Assembly (NCBI RefSeq): GCF_002892795.1
Contig: NZ_PJMC01000010.1
Location: 62,001 to 126,000 of the forward strand
From: Arthrobacter sp. AFG20
GTDB lineage: Bacteria > Actinomycetota > Actinomycetes > Actinomycetales > Micrococcaceae
Direction of reading: 5' to 3'
Length of the DNA stretch: 64,000 nucleotides
Position 1 is the stretch's first letter, and the number at the start of each line of letters is the position of its first letter. Shown here piece by piece: positions 53,615 through 64,000 of the stretch. The position numbers and the translations under genes are program-made. The notes beneath the pieces were generated by a model. The model saw only the letters and a program-made list of their open reading frames with translations. It searched no databases and was not told where the DNA came from.

Positions 53615-55174
53615 ATGCAGGACCTCGGAATCATCAGCCCTGGCCTCGAAGAATTCCGGGAACTCGCCGCCCACAGCCGCGTCATCCCTGTCCGGCTGAA
53701 GGTGCTGGCGGATGCCGAAACGCCGATCGGGCTGTACCGGAAACTTGCGCAGGGCCAGCCGGGCACGTTCCTTATGGAGTCGGCGGCTGTCGGCGGTGCC
53801 TGGTCCCGTTATTCCTTCATTGGTTCCCGGTCCCGCGCCACGCTGACCACCAAGGACGGGCAGGCGCACTGGCTGGGCGAGCCGCCGGCCGGGGTGCCCG
53901 TGGACGGAAATCCCGTTGATGCCATCCGCGACACCATCGAGGCGCTGCGCACTGACCGGTTCGAAGGGCTTCCTCCGTTCACCTCCGGGCTGGTGGGCTT
54001 CCTGGGCTGGGAGACGGTCCGCCACTGGGAAAAGCTGACGAGCCCGCCCGAGGACGACCTGCAGCTTCCGGAGCTGGCCCTGAACCTCGTCACCGACATG
54101 GCTGTCCACGACAACATGGACGGCACTGTGCTGCTGATCGCCAACGCCATCAACTTCGACAACAGCTCCGAGCGCGTGGACGAGGCATGGCATGACGCTG
54201 TCGCCCGGGTGAAGGAACTGCTGGCAGGCATCAGCACCCCGGTGGTCCAGCCGGTGTCCGTGCTGGAGCCGGCGGCCCTCGATTTTGCCGCGAGCGTCCA
54301 GGAGCGCTGGCACGAGCCCGACTACCTCGCCGCCCTCGACCGCGGCAAGGAGGCGATCGTGGACGGCGAAGTCTTCCAGGTGGTCATTTCCCGCCGCTTC
54401 GAGATGGAGTGCGGGGCGTCGCCGCTGGACGTCTACCGGGTGCTGCGCAACACCAACCCGAGCCCGTACATGTACATCTTCAGCCTCGAGGACGCCGCCG
54501 GCCGCCAGTATTCGATCGTCGGCTCGTCGCCGGAGGCGCTGGTGACCGTCACCGGCGAGGACGTCATCACCCACCCGATTGCGGGGTCCCGCCCGCGCGG
54601 CAAGACCGTGGACGCGGACAAGGCGATGGCGGAGGAACTCCTCGCGGACCAGAAGGAGCGGGCGGAGCACCTCATGCTGGTGGACCTGTCCCGGAACGAC
54701 CTGTCGAAGGTCTGCGTGGCGGGTTCCGTGGACGTCACCCAGTTCATGGAGGTGGAGCGTTTCAGCCACATCATGCACCTGGTCTCCACCGTCGTCGGAC
54801 GCCTGGCTCCCACCGCCAAGGCCTATGACGTCCTGAAGGCCACCTTCCCGGCCGGAACCCTCTCCGGCGCCCCGAAGCCCCGCGCCCTGCGCCTCCTGGA
54901 CGAACTCGAGCCCCACCGGCGCGGCATCTACGGGGGAGTCGTGGGCTACCTGGACTTTGCCGGCGACATGGACATGGCCATCGCCATCCGCTCCGCGCTT
55001 CTGCGCGAGGGACGCGCCTACGTCCAGGCCGGCGGCGGCATCGTGGCGGATTCGAGCAACCCGGCCGAGGCGCAGGAAACCGTCAACAAGGCGGCGGCCC
55101 CGCTGCGGGCTGTGCACACGGCGGGTTCGCTGCACAACATCACTTCGGATTCCGTCACCGAGGCAAACTCCTGA
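53615..55174 (+). CDS. trpE: Anthranilate synthase component I
   Basis: A 519-residue chorismate-utilising enzyme that begins tryptophan synthesis. Motifs: LLMESA-like FLMESAAVGGAWSRYSFIG (Trp feedback site), SNPSPYMY-like NTNPSPYMYIF, GSSPEALV, HPIAGSRPRG, RAEHLMLVDLSRNDL and the terminal GGGIVADSNPAEA-like (GGGIVADSSNPAEA) stretch. ATG at 53615. Its TGA shares a base with the next ATG. The glutaminase subunit trpG is not in the window. Confidence 0.96.
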   Translation: MQDLGIISPGLEEFRELAAHSRVIPVRLKVLADAETPIGLYRKLAQGQPGTFLMESAAVGGAWSRYSFIGSRSRATLTTKDGQAHWLGEPPAGVPVDGNPVDAIRDTIEALRTDRFEGLPPFTSGLVGFLGWETVRHWEKLTSPPEDDLQLPELALNLVTDMAVHDNMDGTVLLIANAINFDNSSERVDEAWHDAVARVKELLAGISTPVVQPVSVLEPAALDFAASVQERWHEPDYLAALDRGKEAIVDGEVFQVVISRRFEMECGASPLDVYRVLRNTNPSPYMYIFSLEDAAGRQYSIVGSSPEALVTVTGEDVITHPIAGSRPRGKTVDADKAMAEELLADQKERAEHLMLVDLSRNDLSKVCVAGSVDVTQFMEVERFSHIMHLVSTVVGRLAPTAKAYDVLKATFPAGTLSGAPKPRALRLLDELEPHRRGIYGGVVGYLDFAGDMDMAIAIRSALLREGRAYVQAGGGIVADSSNPAEAQETVNKAAAPLRAVHTAGSLHNITSDSVTEANS

Positions 55175-55809
55175 TGGCGGTACCCGCAGGATCCGCCACC
55201 CCGGCCATAGCGCGCGGCGCGGTGCCGGGCTGGGCCCGCAAGTCCACGGTGGTGCTGCTGATCGCGGCCCTGGCGCTGGCGGTCTTCGGCACCACCACGC
55301 AGACCTGGCTGACGGTCCATCTCGACCCCCAGCAGCTGGGCCAGGCCGCCGGAAGCGAAGGCGGCCTCCAGGTCCAGGGCAGCAAAGCCGCCACCACGGT
55401 CACGGCCCTGGCCCTCGTCGCACTGGCGGGCGGACTGGCGGCTTCCATCGCCGGGAAAATCGCACGCTGGGTCACCACGGCCATCATCGTGCTGGCGGCC
55501 GCCGGCATCATCGCCGCTGCCGCCACGGTCCTCGCTGATCCCCTCGCCGCAGCCCAGGGATCCATCGCCGCGGCCACCGGCGTTTCGGGTGGCAGCGCGG
55601 ACGTGAGCGTCAGTGCCTTCCCGGTGCTGGCCGTCGTCGCAGGTTCCCTGCTGGCCGCCGCCGGCCTGCTGGTGGTTCCGGCGGGGCGGTACTGGAAGTC
55701 CCGCACCAAGTACGACGCCGCCGCGGCGGGTCCCGCAGCCAGCCAGAGCGGGCCGGTGGACGAGATCGACAGCTGGGACAGGCTCTCCCGGGGCGACGAC
55801 CCCACCTGA
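55174..55809 (+). CDS. Trp operon-associated membrane protein (TIGR02234)
   Basis: A 211-residue protein with four hydrophobic segments (STVVLLIAALALAVFG, VTALALVALAGGLAAS, TTAIIVLAAAGIIAAAA, LAVVAGSLLAAAGLLVV), always found in actinobacterial trp operons. TTQTWLTVHL follows the first segment. Its function is unknown; it starts one base inside trpE's stop, a tight coupling. Confidence 0.85.
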   Translation: MAVPAGSATPAIARGAVPGWARKSTVVLLIAALALAVFGTTTQTWLTVHLDPQQLGQAAGSEGGLQVQGSKAATTVTALALVALAGGLAASIAGKIARWVTTAIIVLAAAGIIAAAATVLADPLAAAQGSIAAATGVSGGSADVSVSAFPVLAVVAGSLLAAAGLLVVPAGRYWKSRTKYDAAAAGPAASQSGPVDEIDSWDRLSRGDDPT

Positions 55810-55905
55810 GCGGCGGGTCACGCAGCCACGCGCCCCGGCCGCGATGCCGAAGGCCGCGGCAAAAAATGGCAGAATGTAAGCAGTATTGATCCTGAGGAGA
55901 TTCAC

Positions 55906-56187
55906 ATGAGCAAAGCCACTGTTTCCGGTACCAAGCCCGCTGCCCCCAAGGAGCACCACGGCATCGACCACAGCATCGACCTGGGCCACGGCAACAGCCC
56001 GGCCGCCTGGACCTGCGTGATCGTCATGCTCATCGGCGCCCTCATCGCCTCCATCGCGTTCGTCATTGCCAGCAGCCCGATCTTCTGGGCCGGCATCGCC
56101 GTCATGATTCTCGGCCTGCTGGCCGGCTTCATCATGCGCAAGGCCGGCTACGGCGTCGGCGGCAGCAAGATCAAGAACAGCCACTAA
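55906..56187 (+). CDS. HGxxPAAW-motif membrane protein
   Basis: A 93-residue protein with the motif HGNSPAAW at about residues 28-35 just before the first of two helices (TCVIVMLIGALIASIAFVIA, IFWAGIAVMILGLLAGFIM). This small family occurs in actinobacterial trp operons between the membrane gene and trpC; its role is unknown. The start follows GAGGAGAT. Confidence 0.88.
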   Translation: MSKATVSGTKPAAPKEHHGIDHSIDLGHGNSPAAWTCVIVMLIGALIASIAFVIASSPIFWAGIAVMILGLLAGFIMRKAGYGVGGSKIKNSH

Positions 56188-56189
56188 CG

Positions 56190-57008
56190 GTGACGGTTCT
56201 CGACGACATCAACGCCGGTGTCAGGGAGGACATGGAGGATCGGAAGCGCCTCGTGTCCCTCGCGGAGCTGAAGGACCGCGCCCTGGCGGCGGCTCCTGCC
56301 CGGGACGCCTGGGCTGCCCTCGGCGGCACGTCCGCGGACCGCGGCGAGCTCAAGGTCATCGCCGAGATCAAGCGCCGCAGCCCTTCCAAGGGCGACCTCG
56401 CCAGCATCGCGGACCCCGCGTCGCTGGCCGTACAGTACGCCGACGGCGGAGCCGCGGTGATCAGCGTGCTCACCGAGCAGCGACGTTTCAACGGTTCGTT
56501 GGCTGACCTGGATGCCGTGCGCGCCCGGGTGGACGTCCCGCTGCTGCGCAAGGACTTCACCCTGGACGAGTACCAGATCTGGGAAGCCCGTGCCCACGGC
56601 GCGGACCTCATCCTCCTGATCGTGGCAGCCCTGTCCGACCAGCAGCTGCGTGAATTCAGCGCCCTGAGCCGTGAGCTCGGCATGAACGTGCTGGTGGAAA
56701 CGCACACGCCGGAGGAAGTCGAGCGCGCCGTGGCTGCCGACGCCCGGATCATCGGCGTCAACGTGCGCAACCTCAAGACGCTCGACGTCGACCGCTCCCT
56801 TTTCGCCTCGCTCGCCGGCAGCATTCCGGTCGGTGCCGTGGTGGTGGCGGAGTCGGGCGTTCGGAACGCCGACGACGTCGCGCACTACGCGGCGCACGGC
56901 GCCAACGCCATCCTCGTGGGGGAGGCGCTCGTCAGCGACGCCACCCCGCGTGAACGCATCGCGGAGTTCACGGCGGCCGGGGCCGCGGCCATCGCCGCCC
57001 GGGCCTGA
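56190..57008 (+). CDS. trpC: Indole-3-glycerol phosphate synthase
   Basis: A 272-residue TIM barrel. Motifs VIAEIKRRSPSKG, DADGG-type YADGGAAVISVLTE, LLRKDFTLDEYQI, VGVNVRNLKT-like IIGVNVRNLKTLDV, and VVAESGVRNADDV are diagnostic. The gene starts at GTG just 2 bases after the HGxxPAAW gene. Phosphoribosylanthranilate isomerase is presumably the PriA enzyme encoded elsewhere, as is usual for actinomycetes. Confidence 0.95.
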   Translation: MTVLDDINAGVREDMEDRKRLVSLAELKDRALAAAPARDAWAALGGTSADRGELKVIAEIKRRSPSKGDLASIADPASLAVQYADGGAAVISVLTEQRRFNGSLADLDAVRARVDVPLLRKDFTLDEYQIWEARAHGADLILLIVAALSDQQLREFSALSRELGMNVLVETHTPEEVERAVAADARIIGVNVRNLKTLDVDRSLFASLAGSIPVGAVVVAESGVRNADDVAHYAAHGANAILVGEALVSDATPRERIAEFTAAGAAAIAARA

Positions 57009-57024
57009 GCTCCCACCCAACCGT

Positions 57025-57063
57025 GGCGCCATCCGTCCGCACGACATGCGGGCAGATGGCGCC
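57025..57063 (+). other. Hairpin in the trpC-trpB gap
   Basis: GGCGCCATC at 57025 pairs with GATGGCGCC ending at 57063, with an inner CCGC/GCGG stem. No T tract follows. It may pause polymerase or stabilise the trpC-side mRNA. Confidence 0.6.
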
Positions 57064-57102
57064 TGACATCAATAAGAAAAAGTGAACAGGATGGTGAGAC
57101 TG

Positions 57103-58428
57103 ATGGCCGACGCGCCAACAGCCGGCTCTGACGAGGGCACGGTGGATGCATTCCTGCAGGGAGGCACCTCGCTGCGCCACGCCCCGGGACCCTACTTCGG
57201 CGCCTACGGCGGCCGCTGGATGCCTGAGTCACTGATCGCCGCCCTGGACGAGCTCGAGGACACGTTCGAGAAGGCCAAGGCCGATCCCGAGTTCATCGCG
57301 CAGATCGCGGACCTGAACAAGAACTACTCCGGCCGTCCCTCACTGCTGACCGAGGCCAAGCGCTTTGCGGAGCACGCCGGCGGCGTCCGGATCTTCCTCA
57401 AGCGCGAGGACCTGAACCACACCGGCTCGCACAAGATCAACAACGTGCTGGGCCAGGCGCTCCTTGCCAAGCGGATGGGCAAGACCCGCGTCATCGCCGA
57501 AACCGGCGCCGGCCAGCACGGCGTGGCCAGCGCCACCGCCGCCGCCCTCCTGGGCCTGGAATGCGTCGTCTACATGGGCGCCGAAGACTGCCGCCGGCAG
57601 GCGCTGAACGTGGCCCGGATGGAACTCCTGGGCGCCACGGTCATCCCCGTCACCAACGGTTCGCAGACCCTCAAGGACGCCATCAACGAAGCCCTCCGGG
57701 ACTGGGTAGCCAACGTCGGCAACACCCACTACCTGCTGGGCACGGCAGCGGGCGCCCACCCGTTCCCGGCCCTGGTCCGCTACTTCCACGAAGTCATCGG
57801 CGAAGAGGCCCGCGCCCAGATCCTCGAGCAGGCCGGCCGCCTGCCGGACGCCGTCTGCGCCTGCATCGGCGGCGGCTCCAACGCCATCGGCATCTTCCAC
57901 GGTTTCCTCGATGACCCGTCGGTGAAGATCTACGGCTTCGAGGCCGGCGGCGACGGTGTCGAGACCGGCCGCCACGCGGCCACCATCACGCTCGGCCGGC
58001 CCGGCGTGCTCCACGGCGCCCGGTCCTACCTCATGCAGGACGACGACGGCCAGACTATCGAGTCGCACTCCATTTCGGCCGGTCTGGACTACCCCGGCGT
58101 TGGACCGGAGCACTCCTACCTCGCCGACATCGGACGCGTCAGCTACGAGCCGATTACGGACAGTGAAGCTATGGAAGCCTTCAAGCTCCTGTGCCGCACC
58201 GAGGGCATCATCCCCGCGATCGAGTCCTCCCACGCCCTCGCCGGCGCCATCAAGGTGGGGCAGCGGCTGGCAGCCGAGGGCGGCGCCGCCGGCGCGTCAG
58301 ACAAGATCGTGGTGGTGAACCTGTCCGGCAGGGGAGACAAGGACGTGGCCACCGCCGCGGAGTGGTTCGACCTCCTGGACAAGGACTCGGCCGAAGCAGT
58401 CATCGGCAAGGAAGGGGAGCAGCTGTGA
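57103..58428 (+). CDS. trpB: Tryptophan synthase beta chain
   Basis: A 441-residue PLP enzyme that joins indole and serine. The Lys is in [28 protein letters not shown] and [12 protein letters not shown] bind PLP phosphate. I chose the ATG at 57103; a GTG seven codons upstream in the same frame is an alternative start. The protein ends just before trpA, whose GTG overlaps its stop. Confidence 0.95.
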   Translation: MADAPTAGSDEGTVDAFLQGGTSLRHAPGPYFGAYGGRWMPESLIAALDELEDTFEKAKADPEFIAQIADLNKNYSGRPSLLTEAKRFAEHAGGVRIFLKREDLNHTGSHKINNVLGQALLAKRMGKTRVIAETGAGQHGVASATAAALLGLECVVYMGAEDCRRQALNVARMELLGATVIPVTNGSQTLKDAINEALRDWVANVGNTHYLLGTAAGAHPFPALVRYFHEVIGEEARAQILEQAGRLPDAVCACIGGGSNAIGIFHGFLDDPSVKIYGFEAGGDGVETGRHAATITLGRPGVLHGARSYLMQDDDGQTIESHSISAGLDYPGVGPEHSYLADIGRVSYEPITDSEAMEAFKLLCRTEGIIPAIESSHALAGAIKVGQRLAAEGGAAGASDKIVVVNLSGRGDKDVATAAEWFDLLDKDSAEAVIGKEGEQL

Positions 58429-59243
58429 CCACGGAGCGAAACACCGGTAAGCCGGCCACCAGCAAGTCGGCCATCGCCATCGACAAGGCCCGCGCGGAAG
58501 GCCGCGCGGCCCTGATCGGCTACCTGCCCGCCGGGTACCCCAGCGTCGAGGAAACCATCGCCGCCGGCATCGCCCTGGCGCGCAACGGCGCCGACCTGAT
58601 CGAAATCGGCATTCCGTACTCCGACCCGGTCATGGACGGCCCGGTCATCCAGGCGGCCACCACCGAGGCCCTGGCGAAGGGGTTCTCCGTCCGCCAGGTC
58701 TTTGACGTCGTCGCCGGCATCACCAGCCAGACGGACGCCGCGGTCCTGGTCATGACGTACTGGAACCCTGTGGTCCGAATGGGCGTGGACGAGTTCTCGC
58801 GCCGCCTGGCCGAGGCCGGGGGAGCGGGGCTCATCACCCCGGACCTGATCCCGGATGAGGCAGCCGAGTGGATGGACGCGTCGGAGAAGTACGGCCTGGA
58901 CCGTGTCTTCCTGGTGGCGCCCTCCTCCACGCCCGAGCGCATGCGCCGGACCGTCGACGCGAGCCGCGGCTTCGTCTACGCCGTCTCCATCATGGGCGTC
59001 ACCGGCGCCCGCTCGTCCGTTAGCTCGGCGGCCGAGGACGTTGTGGCCGCGGCCAGGGCCGCCGGCGCTGAACGCGTGTGCGTGGGTCTCGGCGTCTCCA
59101 CCGCTGAGCAGGTCTCGGAAATCGCGGCCTACGCGGACGGTGTGATCGTCGGCTCGGCGCTCGTTGCGGCCGTGCGCGACGGCGGCGTGGACGCCGTTGC
59201 GCAGCTCACCAAAGACCTCAGTACCGGACTGACCAGGAAGTAA
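58425..59243 (+). CDS. trpA: Tryptophan synthase alpha chain
   Basis: A 272-residue TIM barrel releasing indole from indoleglycerol phosphate. The catalytic Glu is in [49 protein letters not shown] and [26 protein letters not shown] follow. The GTG at 58425 overlaps the trpB stop and has AAGGGGAG upstream. Confidence 0.95.
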   Translation: MTTERNTGKPATSKSAIAIDKARAEGRAALIGYLPAGYPSVEETIAAGIALARNGADLIEIGIPYSDPVMDGPVIQAATTEALAKGFSVRQVFDVVAGITSQTDAAVLVMTYWNPVVRMGVDEFSRRLAEAGGAGLITPDLIPDEAAEWMDASEKYGLDRVFLVAPSSTPERMRRTVDASRGFVYAVSIMGVTGARSSVSSAAEDVVAAARAAGAERVCVGLGVSTAEQVSEIAAYADGVIVGSALVAAVRDGGVDAVAQLTKDLSTGLTRK

Positions 59244-59250
59244 CGCAACC

Positions 59251-60498
59251 ATGCAGACGCTCCTCACCGCAGCCGCGCTGGTTCCAGCCGGCCTGGTGCC
59301 CGCAAGCATCCCGAGCCCGGACTGGTCCGGGTTCGATATTCCGCTGCCGTGGGGATCGCTCCGCATCCATGCCTACGCCCTGTGCATCCTGGCGGGCATC
59401 GTCGTCGGCCTCTGGCTGACATCCGTCCGCTGGGCCAGGCGCGGAGCGCCTGAAGGCAGTGTCTGGGACATCGCCATCTGGGCCATCCCCTTCGGCATCA
59501 TCGGCGGCCGGCTCTACCACGTGTTCTCGTCCCCGGACGCGTACTTCGGTCCGGGCTTCGACGGCACCGGCGACCTGTCCCTGATCCCGCAGATCCAGCG
59601 CGGCGGCCTTGGAATCTGGGGCGCCGTGGTGCTGGGTGCCTTCGGCGCCTGGATCGGCTGCCGCCGTGCAGGGGTCAAGCTCACGGCGTTCCTCGATGCC
59701 GCGGCTCCGGGGCTTCTGCTGGCGCAGGCCCTGGGCCGGTGGGGAAACTACTTCAACCAGGAGCTGTTCGGCGGCCCCACCACGCTGCCGTGGGGACTCC
59801 AGGTGGACGCGGACAACGCCAATTTCCCGGCCGGCTACCCGGCGGACACCCTGTTCCACCCCACGTTCCTCTATGAATCGCTCTGGAACATCGCGGGCGT
59901 GCTGATCCTGCTGGCTTTGGACCGCCGGTTCCACTTCCGCCGCGGCAGGCTCTTCTGGCTGTATGCCATGTACTACACGCTGGGCCGCGTCTGGATCGAG
60001 GCCATGCGCATCGACGACGCCGAGCAGATCAGCCTGTTCGGCATCACTACCCGGCTGAACGTCTGGACCAGCATCTTCGTGTTCCTCGCCGCCCTGGCCG
60101 TGTTCATCTGGCTGGGCCGGCACAAGGACGGCGACGCGGACAGTGTTTACCTGCCGGGGCGGGAGCCAGCCCCCGCTGCGGCTGCCACGGCCGACGGCGG
60201 GACGCCGGCCGGTGCTGGAACCGCCGGTTCGTGGGTGCACGGGGAAGGTTCAAAGGACTCCGCTTCCGCTCCGAATGTGACCGGCAATCCAGTCCGTGAT
60301 ACGGACCGTGTTGTCTCAGATAGTGAATCGCGTGGTAATCTCCCTGATAACCAAAACGGTTCCGGGCTAACTTCTGCCCAAACGGAAGCAGTCCCGGCAT
60401 CCACCGGCGGAACCCCAACCGCCGCGGAGTCGCGGAACACCGGAAAGTCCGGTGGCACAGACACCGGAACCGCGCCGGAGGCCGACAGCTCACGCTAG
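59251..60498 (+). CDS. lgt: Prolipoprotein diacylglyceryl transferase with C-terminal extension
   Basis: A 415-residue membrane enzyme that attaches diacylglycerol to lipoprotein Cys. The conserved core has IRIHAYALCI-like (LRIHAYALCILAGIVVG), the arginine in GGRLYHVF, the QRGGLGIWGAVV loop, ALGRWGNYFNQELFGGPT and the final GRVWIEAMRIDDAE. About 115 residues after the last helix (from about 300) are low-complexity, rich in Gly, Thr, Asp and Ser, an extension common in actinobacteria but of unknown use. It follows trpA by 7 bases. Confidence 0.94.
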   Translation: MQTLLTAAALVPAGLVPASIPSPDWSGFDIPLPWGSLRIHAYALCILAGIVVGLWLTSVRWARRGAPEGSVWDIAIWAIPFGIIGGRLYHVFSSPDAYFGPGFDGTGDLSLIPQIQRGGLGIWGAVVLGAFGAWIGCRRAGVKLTAFLDAAAPGLLLAQALGRWGNYFNQELFGGPTTLPWGLQVDADNANFPAGYPADTLFHPTFLYESLWNIAGVLILLALDRRFHFRRGRLFWLYAMYYTLGRVWIEAMRIDDAEQISLFGITTRLNVWTSIFVFLAALAVFIWLGRHKDGDADSVYLPGREPAPAAAATADGGTPAGAGTAGSWVHGEGSKDSASAPNVTGNPVRDTDRVVSDSESRGNLPDNQNGSGLTSAQTEAVPASTGGTPTAAESRNTGKSGGTDTGTAPEADSSR

Positions 60499-60766
60499 AA
60501 GGCACCGGCACCCAGGGCAGCAGAGAGTTACCGCTCGGAGCGCCCGACACCCACAGCGTCGTGGCAGAGGCCAACTCCGGTCAGCATAGAGCTGCTGGCC
60601 GGTCAAGCCCCGGGGCAGAAGCCTGCGTAACTGTTAGTTCAGCACGCATGCCTGCCCTACAATTTCCAGTAAGCAGTAACACTTTGTTGTGCCCATCACA
60701 GAGGCGCTCTGAGTGGGGCCAACGTTGTCCCTTCCATACGCACGATCAGGAGGAAGGACGTCTCCC
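60499..60766. other. Upstream region of gltB
   Basis: About 270 bases of non-coding sequence between lgt and gltB. No sharp operator or terminator is seen; the right end carries AGGAGGAAGGA, the gltB ribosome binding site. Confidence 0.6.
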
Positions 60767-63700
60767 ATGACCCAAACTCTTTCAAGCCCCAGCTGGTCCG
60801 AACCGAACCAGCCGGACGCCGCCATGTCGCCGTTCAAGCGGTTCGCGGCGCTCCCCGAGGCAGCCGGGCTCTACAACCCGGAGCAGGAGAAGGACGCCTG
60901 CGGTCTTGCGATTATCGCCACCCTGCGCGGCGAGCCCGGCTACGACATCGTCGATGCCGCCCTTACTGCCCTGCGCAACCTCGAGCACCGCGGTGCCGTC
61001 GGCGCAGATGAGGGCACGGGGGACGGCGCCGGTCTCCTGATGCAGGTGCCGGACGAGTTCTTCCGTGCCGTCACAGAATTCGAACTTCCGGCCCCCGGCC
61101 AGTACGTGGTGGGCACCGCCTTCCTGCCTGCTGAGCAGCGCGAGGCCGACGCCGCCAAGGCCGGCATCGAGGGCCTGGCCGCCGACGAGGGACTCACTGT
61201 CCTGGGCTGGCGCGAGGTTCCCGTCGTCGCCGATCTTGTCGGTGCCATGGCGCGTGCCTGCATGCCGTACTTCTCCCAGCCTTTCTTCGCCTCGGCAACC
61301 GGCGAGCAGCTGGACCGCAACGACCTGGACGGCCGCGCCTGGCGTATCCGCAAGCGCGCCCAGAACAAGTTCGGCGTCTACTTCCCGTCGCTGTCCTCGC
61401 GGACCATCGTCTACAAGGGCATGCTGACCACGGCCCAGCTGGAGCCGTTCTACCCGGACCTTTCGGACAAGCGCTTCAAGACCAAGCTGGCGATCGTCCA
61501 CTCGCGCTTCTCCACCAACACCTTCCCGTCCTGGCCGCTGGCCCAGCCGTTCCGCACCATCGCCCACAACGGTGAAATCAACACCGTCAAGGGCAACCGG
61601 AACTGGATGCGCGCCCGCCAGTCCCAGCTCGCCAACCCGCTGCTGGGCGACTCGCCGGAAGAGCTGTTCCCGATCTGCACCCCGGGCGCCTCCGATTCCG
61701 CGTCCTTCGATGAAGTGGCCGAACTGTTGTGGCTGTCCGGCCGCCCCATCACCCACGCGATCATGATGATGATCCCCGAGGCGTGGGAAAACCACGCCAC
61801 GATGGATCCGGCGCGCAAGGCGTTCTACGAGTACCACTCCCTCCTGATGGAGCCGTGGGACGGCCCCGCCGCTGTCTCGTTCACCGACGGCGCCCTCGTG
61901 GGAGCCACCCTGGACCGCAACGGCCTGCGCCCCGGCCGCTACTGGATCACCGAGGACGGCCTGGTGGTCTTCGCCTCCGAGGTGGGTGTGATCGACGTCG
62001 AACCCTCCAAGGTGGTCAAGAAGGGCCGCGTCTCGCCCGGCAAGATGTTCCTGGTGGACACCGAGGCCGGCCGGATCATCGGCGATGACGAGGTCAAGGC
62101 CGAGGTCGCCGCCGCGAACCCCTGGGCTGAGTGGGTCAAGGACAACCTGATCGACCTCAACGAGCTGCCGGAACGCGAGCACGTGGTGCACACCGCGGCT
62201 TCCGTGAACATCCGCCAGCGGACCTTCGGCTACACCACCGAAGAGCTCAAGATCCTGCTGGGCCCGATGGCCCGCACCGGCGCCGAACCGCTGGGCGCCA
62301 TGGGCTCCGACACCCCGGTGGCTGTACTGTCAAAGCGCCCCCGCCTGCTCTTCGACTACTTCGTGCAGTCCTTTGCGCAGGTCACGAATCCCCCGCTGGA
62401 CGCCATCCGTGAGGAACTGGTCACCTCCCTGACCTGCGCCATCGGCCCCAACGGCAACCTCCTGGACACCAAGCAGGTGCGCCAGCCGCAGGTCTCCCTG
62501 CCGTTCCCGGTGATCAACAACGACCAGCTCGCCAAGATCGCCAACATCGAGGACGCCGAGGGCAACCGCGTCGCCATGAAGGTCCGCGGCCTCTACCGCC
62601 CCGAGGGCGGCGAGAACGCGCTGCGGGCCCGGCTCACCGAAATCTGCGAGCAGGTGTCCGGCGCCATCAACCGCGGCGTGCAGTACGTGGTCCTCTCGGA
62701 CCGCGACTCGAACGCGCAGTGGGCCCCGATCCCGTCCCTGCTGCTGGTCAGCGCCGTGCACCACCACCTGCTGCGCAGTGCCAACCGCACCAAGACCGCC
62801 CTGGTGGTCGAGGCCGGCGACGTCCGCGAGACCCACCACGTGGCAGTCCTCGTGGGCTACGGCGCGTCCGCCGTGAACCCGTATCTGGCCATGGAATCCG
62901 TTGAGCAGCTCATTGCTGCCGGCGACGTGGTGGGTGTGACCCCGCAGGACGGCGTTTACAACCTGATCAAGGGCCTCGGCAAGGGTGTCCTGAAGATCAT
63001 GTCCAAGATGGGCATTTCCACTGTGGCGTCCTACACCGGCGCCCAGACGTTCGAGGCGCTAGGCCTCGGCCAGGAACTGGTGGACGAATTCTTCGCCGGC
63101 ACGCATTCCCAGCTGGGCGGCGTGGGCCTGGACGTCATCGCGGCCGAGGTTTCCGCGCGGCACCAGATGGCCTACCCGGAGGGTGGCATCGAACAGCCGC
63201 ACCGGCCCCTGCTGGGCGGCGGCGAGTACCAGTGGCGCCGCGACGGCGAACCGCACCTCTTCAACCCGGAGACGGTCTTCCGGCTGCAGCACGCCACGCG
63301 TGAGCGCCGCTACGACATCTTCAAGGCCTACACCAAGGGCGTGGATGACCAGTCCGAGAACCTGATGACCCTCCGCGGTCTGCTCAAGTTCAAGGACGGC
63401 GCGCGCCCCGCTGTGCCGCTCGAGGAAGTCGAGCCGGTCTCCAGCATCGTCAAGCGCTTCTCCACGGGTGCCATGAGCTACGGCTCCATCTCCAAGGAAG
63501 CCCACGAGACCCTCGCGATTGCCATGAACCGGCTGGGCGGCAAGTCCAACACCGGTGAAGGCGGCGAGGACGTGGATCGCCTGCTCGATCCCGAGCGCCG
63601 TTCCGCCGTCAAGCAGATTGCCTCGGGCCGCTTCGGTGTCACGAGCCTCTACCTGACCAACGCGGACGACATCCAGATCAAGATGGCCCAGGGCGCCAAG

Positions 63701-64000
63701 CCCGGCGAAGGCGGCCAGCTGATGGCCCAGAAGGTCTACCCCTGGGTTGCCCGGACGCGCCACTCGACGCCCGGCGTCGGACTCATCTCCCCGCCCCCGC
63801 ACCACGACATCTACTCGATCGAGGACCTCGCGCAGCTCATCTACGATGCCAAGCGCGCGAACCCCTCCGCCCGGGTGCACGTCAAGCTCGTCTCCGAGGT
63901 GGGAATCGGCACAGTTGCCGCCGGTGTCACCAAGGCGAAGGCCGACGTCGTGCTTGTTTCCGGGCACGACGGCGGTACCGGCGCCTCGCCGCTGAACTCG
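60767..64000 (+). CDS. gltB: Glutamate synthase (NADPH) large subunit, 3' end outside window
   Basis: The first 1078 codons of the large subunit, in frame to the right edge. After a 44-residue propeptide, the likely N-terminal nucleophile is C45 in [10 protein letters not shown] (class II amidotransferase), followed by [13 protein letters not shown]. The central domain and the start of the FMN-binding synthase domain ([67 protein letters not shown]) are present. It makes two glutamates from glutamine and 2-oxoglutarate. The 3Fe-4S cluster and the end lie beyond the window; gltD is expected next. Confidence 0.97.
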   Translation, partial: MTQTLSSPSWSEPNQPDAAMSPFKRFAALPEAAGLYNPEQEKDACGLAIIATLRGEPGYDIVDAALTALRNLEHRGAVGADEGTGDGAGLLMQVPDEFFRAVTEFELPAPGQYVVGTAFLPAEQREADAAKAGIEGLAADEGLTVLGWREVPVVADLVGAMARACMPYFSQPFFASATGEQLDRNDLDGRAWRIRKRAQNKFGVYFPSLSSRTIVYKGMLTTAQLEPFYPDLSDKRFKTKLAIVHSRFSTNTFPSWPLAQPFRTIAHNGEINTVKGNRNWMRARQSQLANPLLGDSPEELFPICTPGASDSASFDEVAELLWLSGRPITHAIMMMIPEAWENHATMDPARKAFYEYHSLLMEPWDGPAAVSFTDGALVGATLDRNGLRPGRYWITEDGLVVFASEVGVIDVEPSKVVKKGRVSPGKMFLVDTEAGRIIGDDEVKAEVAAANPWAEWVKDNLIDLNELPEREHVVHTAASVNIRQRTFGYTTEELKILLGPMARTGAEPLGAMGSDTPVAVLSKRPRLLFDYFVQSFAQVTNPPLDAIREELVTSLTCAIGPNGNLLDTKQVRQPQVSLPFPVINNDQLAKIANIEDAEGNRVAMKVRGLYRPEGGENALRARLTEICEQVSGAINRGVQYVVLSDRDSNAQWAPIPSLLLVSAVHHHLLRSANRTKTALVVEAGDVRETHHVAVLVGYGASAVNPYLAMESVEQLIAAGDVVGVTPQDGVYNLIKGLGKGVLKIMSKMGISTVASYTGAQTFEALGLGQELVDEFFAGTHSQLGGVGLDVIAAEVSARHQMAYPEGGIEQPHRPLLGGGEYQWRRDGEPHLFNPETVFRLQHATRERRYDIFKAYTKGVDDQSENLMTLRGLLKFKDGARPAVPLEEVEPVSSIVKRFSTGAMSYGSISKEAHETLAIAMNRLGGKSNTGEGGEDVDRLLDPERRSAVKQIASGRFGVTSLYLTNADDIQIKMAQGAKPGEGGQLMAQKVYPWVARTRHSTPGVGLISPPPHHDIYSIEDLAQLIYDAKRANPSARVHVKLVSEVGIGTVAAGVTKAKADVVLVSGHDGGTGASPLNS

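Noticed and set aside
60782..62191. A 469-residue open frame on the minus strand
   Set aside because: Antisense to gltB, which shows all the amidotransferase motifs in this stretch.

Overview
The window is high-GC chromosomal DNA from an actinomycete of the Micrococcales, most likely Arthrobacter or Pseudarthrobacter. The evidence is the gene content and order: ecfT-ecfA, sseA-sufE, def-fmt-rsmB-rpe-pnuX-ribDEBAH-hisE-hisG-hisF, hisI-trpE-(two small membrane genes)-trpC-trpB-trpA-lgt-gltB, plus several actinobacterial families of unknown function (DUF3000, DUF3090, DUF6421, TIGR02234, TIGR03085, HGxxPAAW). GTG starts and ATGA/GTGA start-stop overlaps are frequent. No taxon can be proved from the sequence alone.

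Layout. 1-2.3 kb: end of an ECF-type vitamin transporter. 2.4-4.6 kb: a fadB-type beta-oxidation gene with a perfect 16-bp palindrome upstream. 4.6-6.0 kb: a decayed DUF1016 nuclease gene joined to a decayed IS5-family transposase. 6.0-8.7 kb: gbcAB-like Rieske monooxygenase and reductase, probably for betaine demethylation. 8.7-9.6 kb: non-coding, with an IS3 remnant. 9.55-16.7 kb: an arsenic island. 16.8-20.4 kb: small stress and transport genes. 20.4-24.4 kb: degenerate accessory DNA holding a broken resolvase with a res-like repeat, a 57-residue Cys-rich small protein, a DUF3090 orphan and a proline-rich peptide. From 24.4 kb to the end the window is mostly core chromosome: rnd, efeUOB, the DUF6421-SDR-threonine aldolase operon, msrB, ybaK, sufE/sseA, zapE, three tRNAs, translation-initiation genes, riboflavin, histidine and tryptophan operons, lgt and the start of gltB, which runs off the right edge.

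How the genes work together. The arsenic island combines an FR-008-like module (thioredoxin-coupled ArsC, thioredoxin reductase, ArsO-like flavoprotein) with an aquaglyceroporin (AqpS type), an ArsR whose N-terminal CC is at residues 15-16, and an ArsR-ArsC fusion whose DNA-binding half has no cysteine. No ArsB or Acr3 pump is visible. The only candidate pump is an MFS gene that carries a one-base frameshift. A 17-residue peptide with three Cys-Cys pairs lies between trxB and arsO with a strong ribosome binding site. Two near-identical operators (ATTGATGAAYGTCAAT) stand before arsR and before the long arsC operon, so one regulator probably controls both. The riboflavin operon is headed by an FMN riboswitch and begins with a PnuX-type uptake gene. 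The iron operon efeUOB is headed by a DtxR/IdeR-like box.
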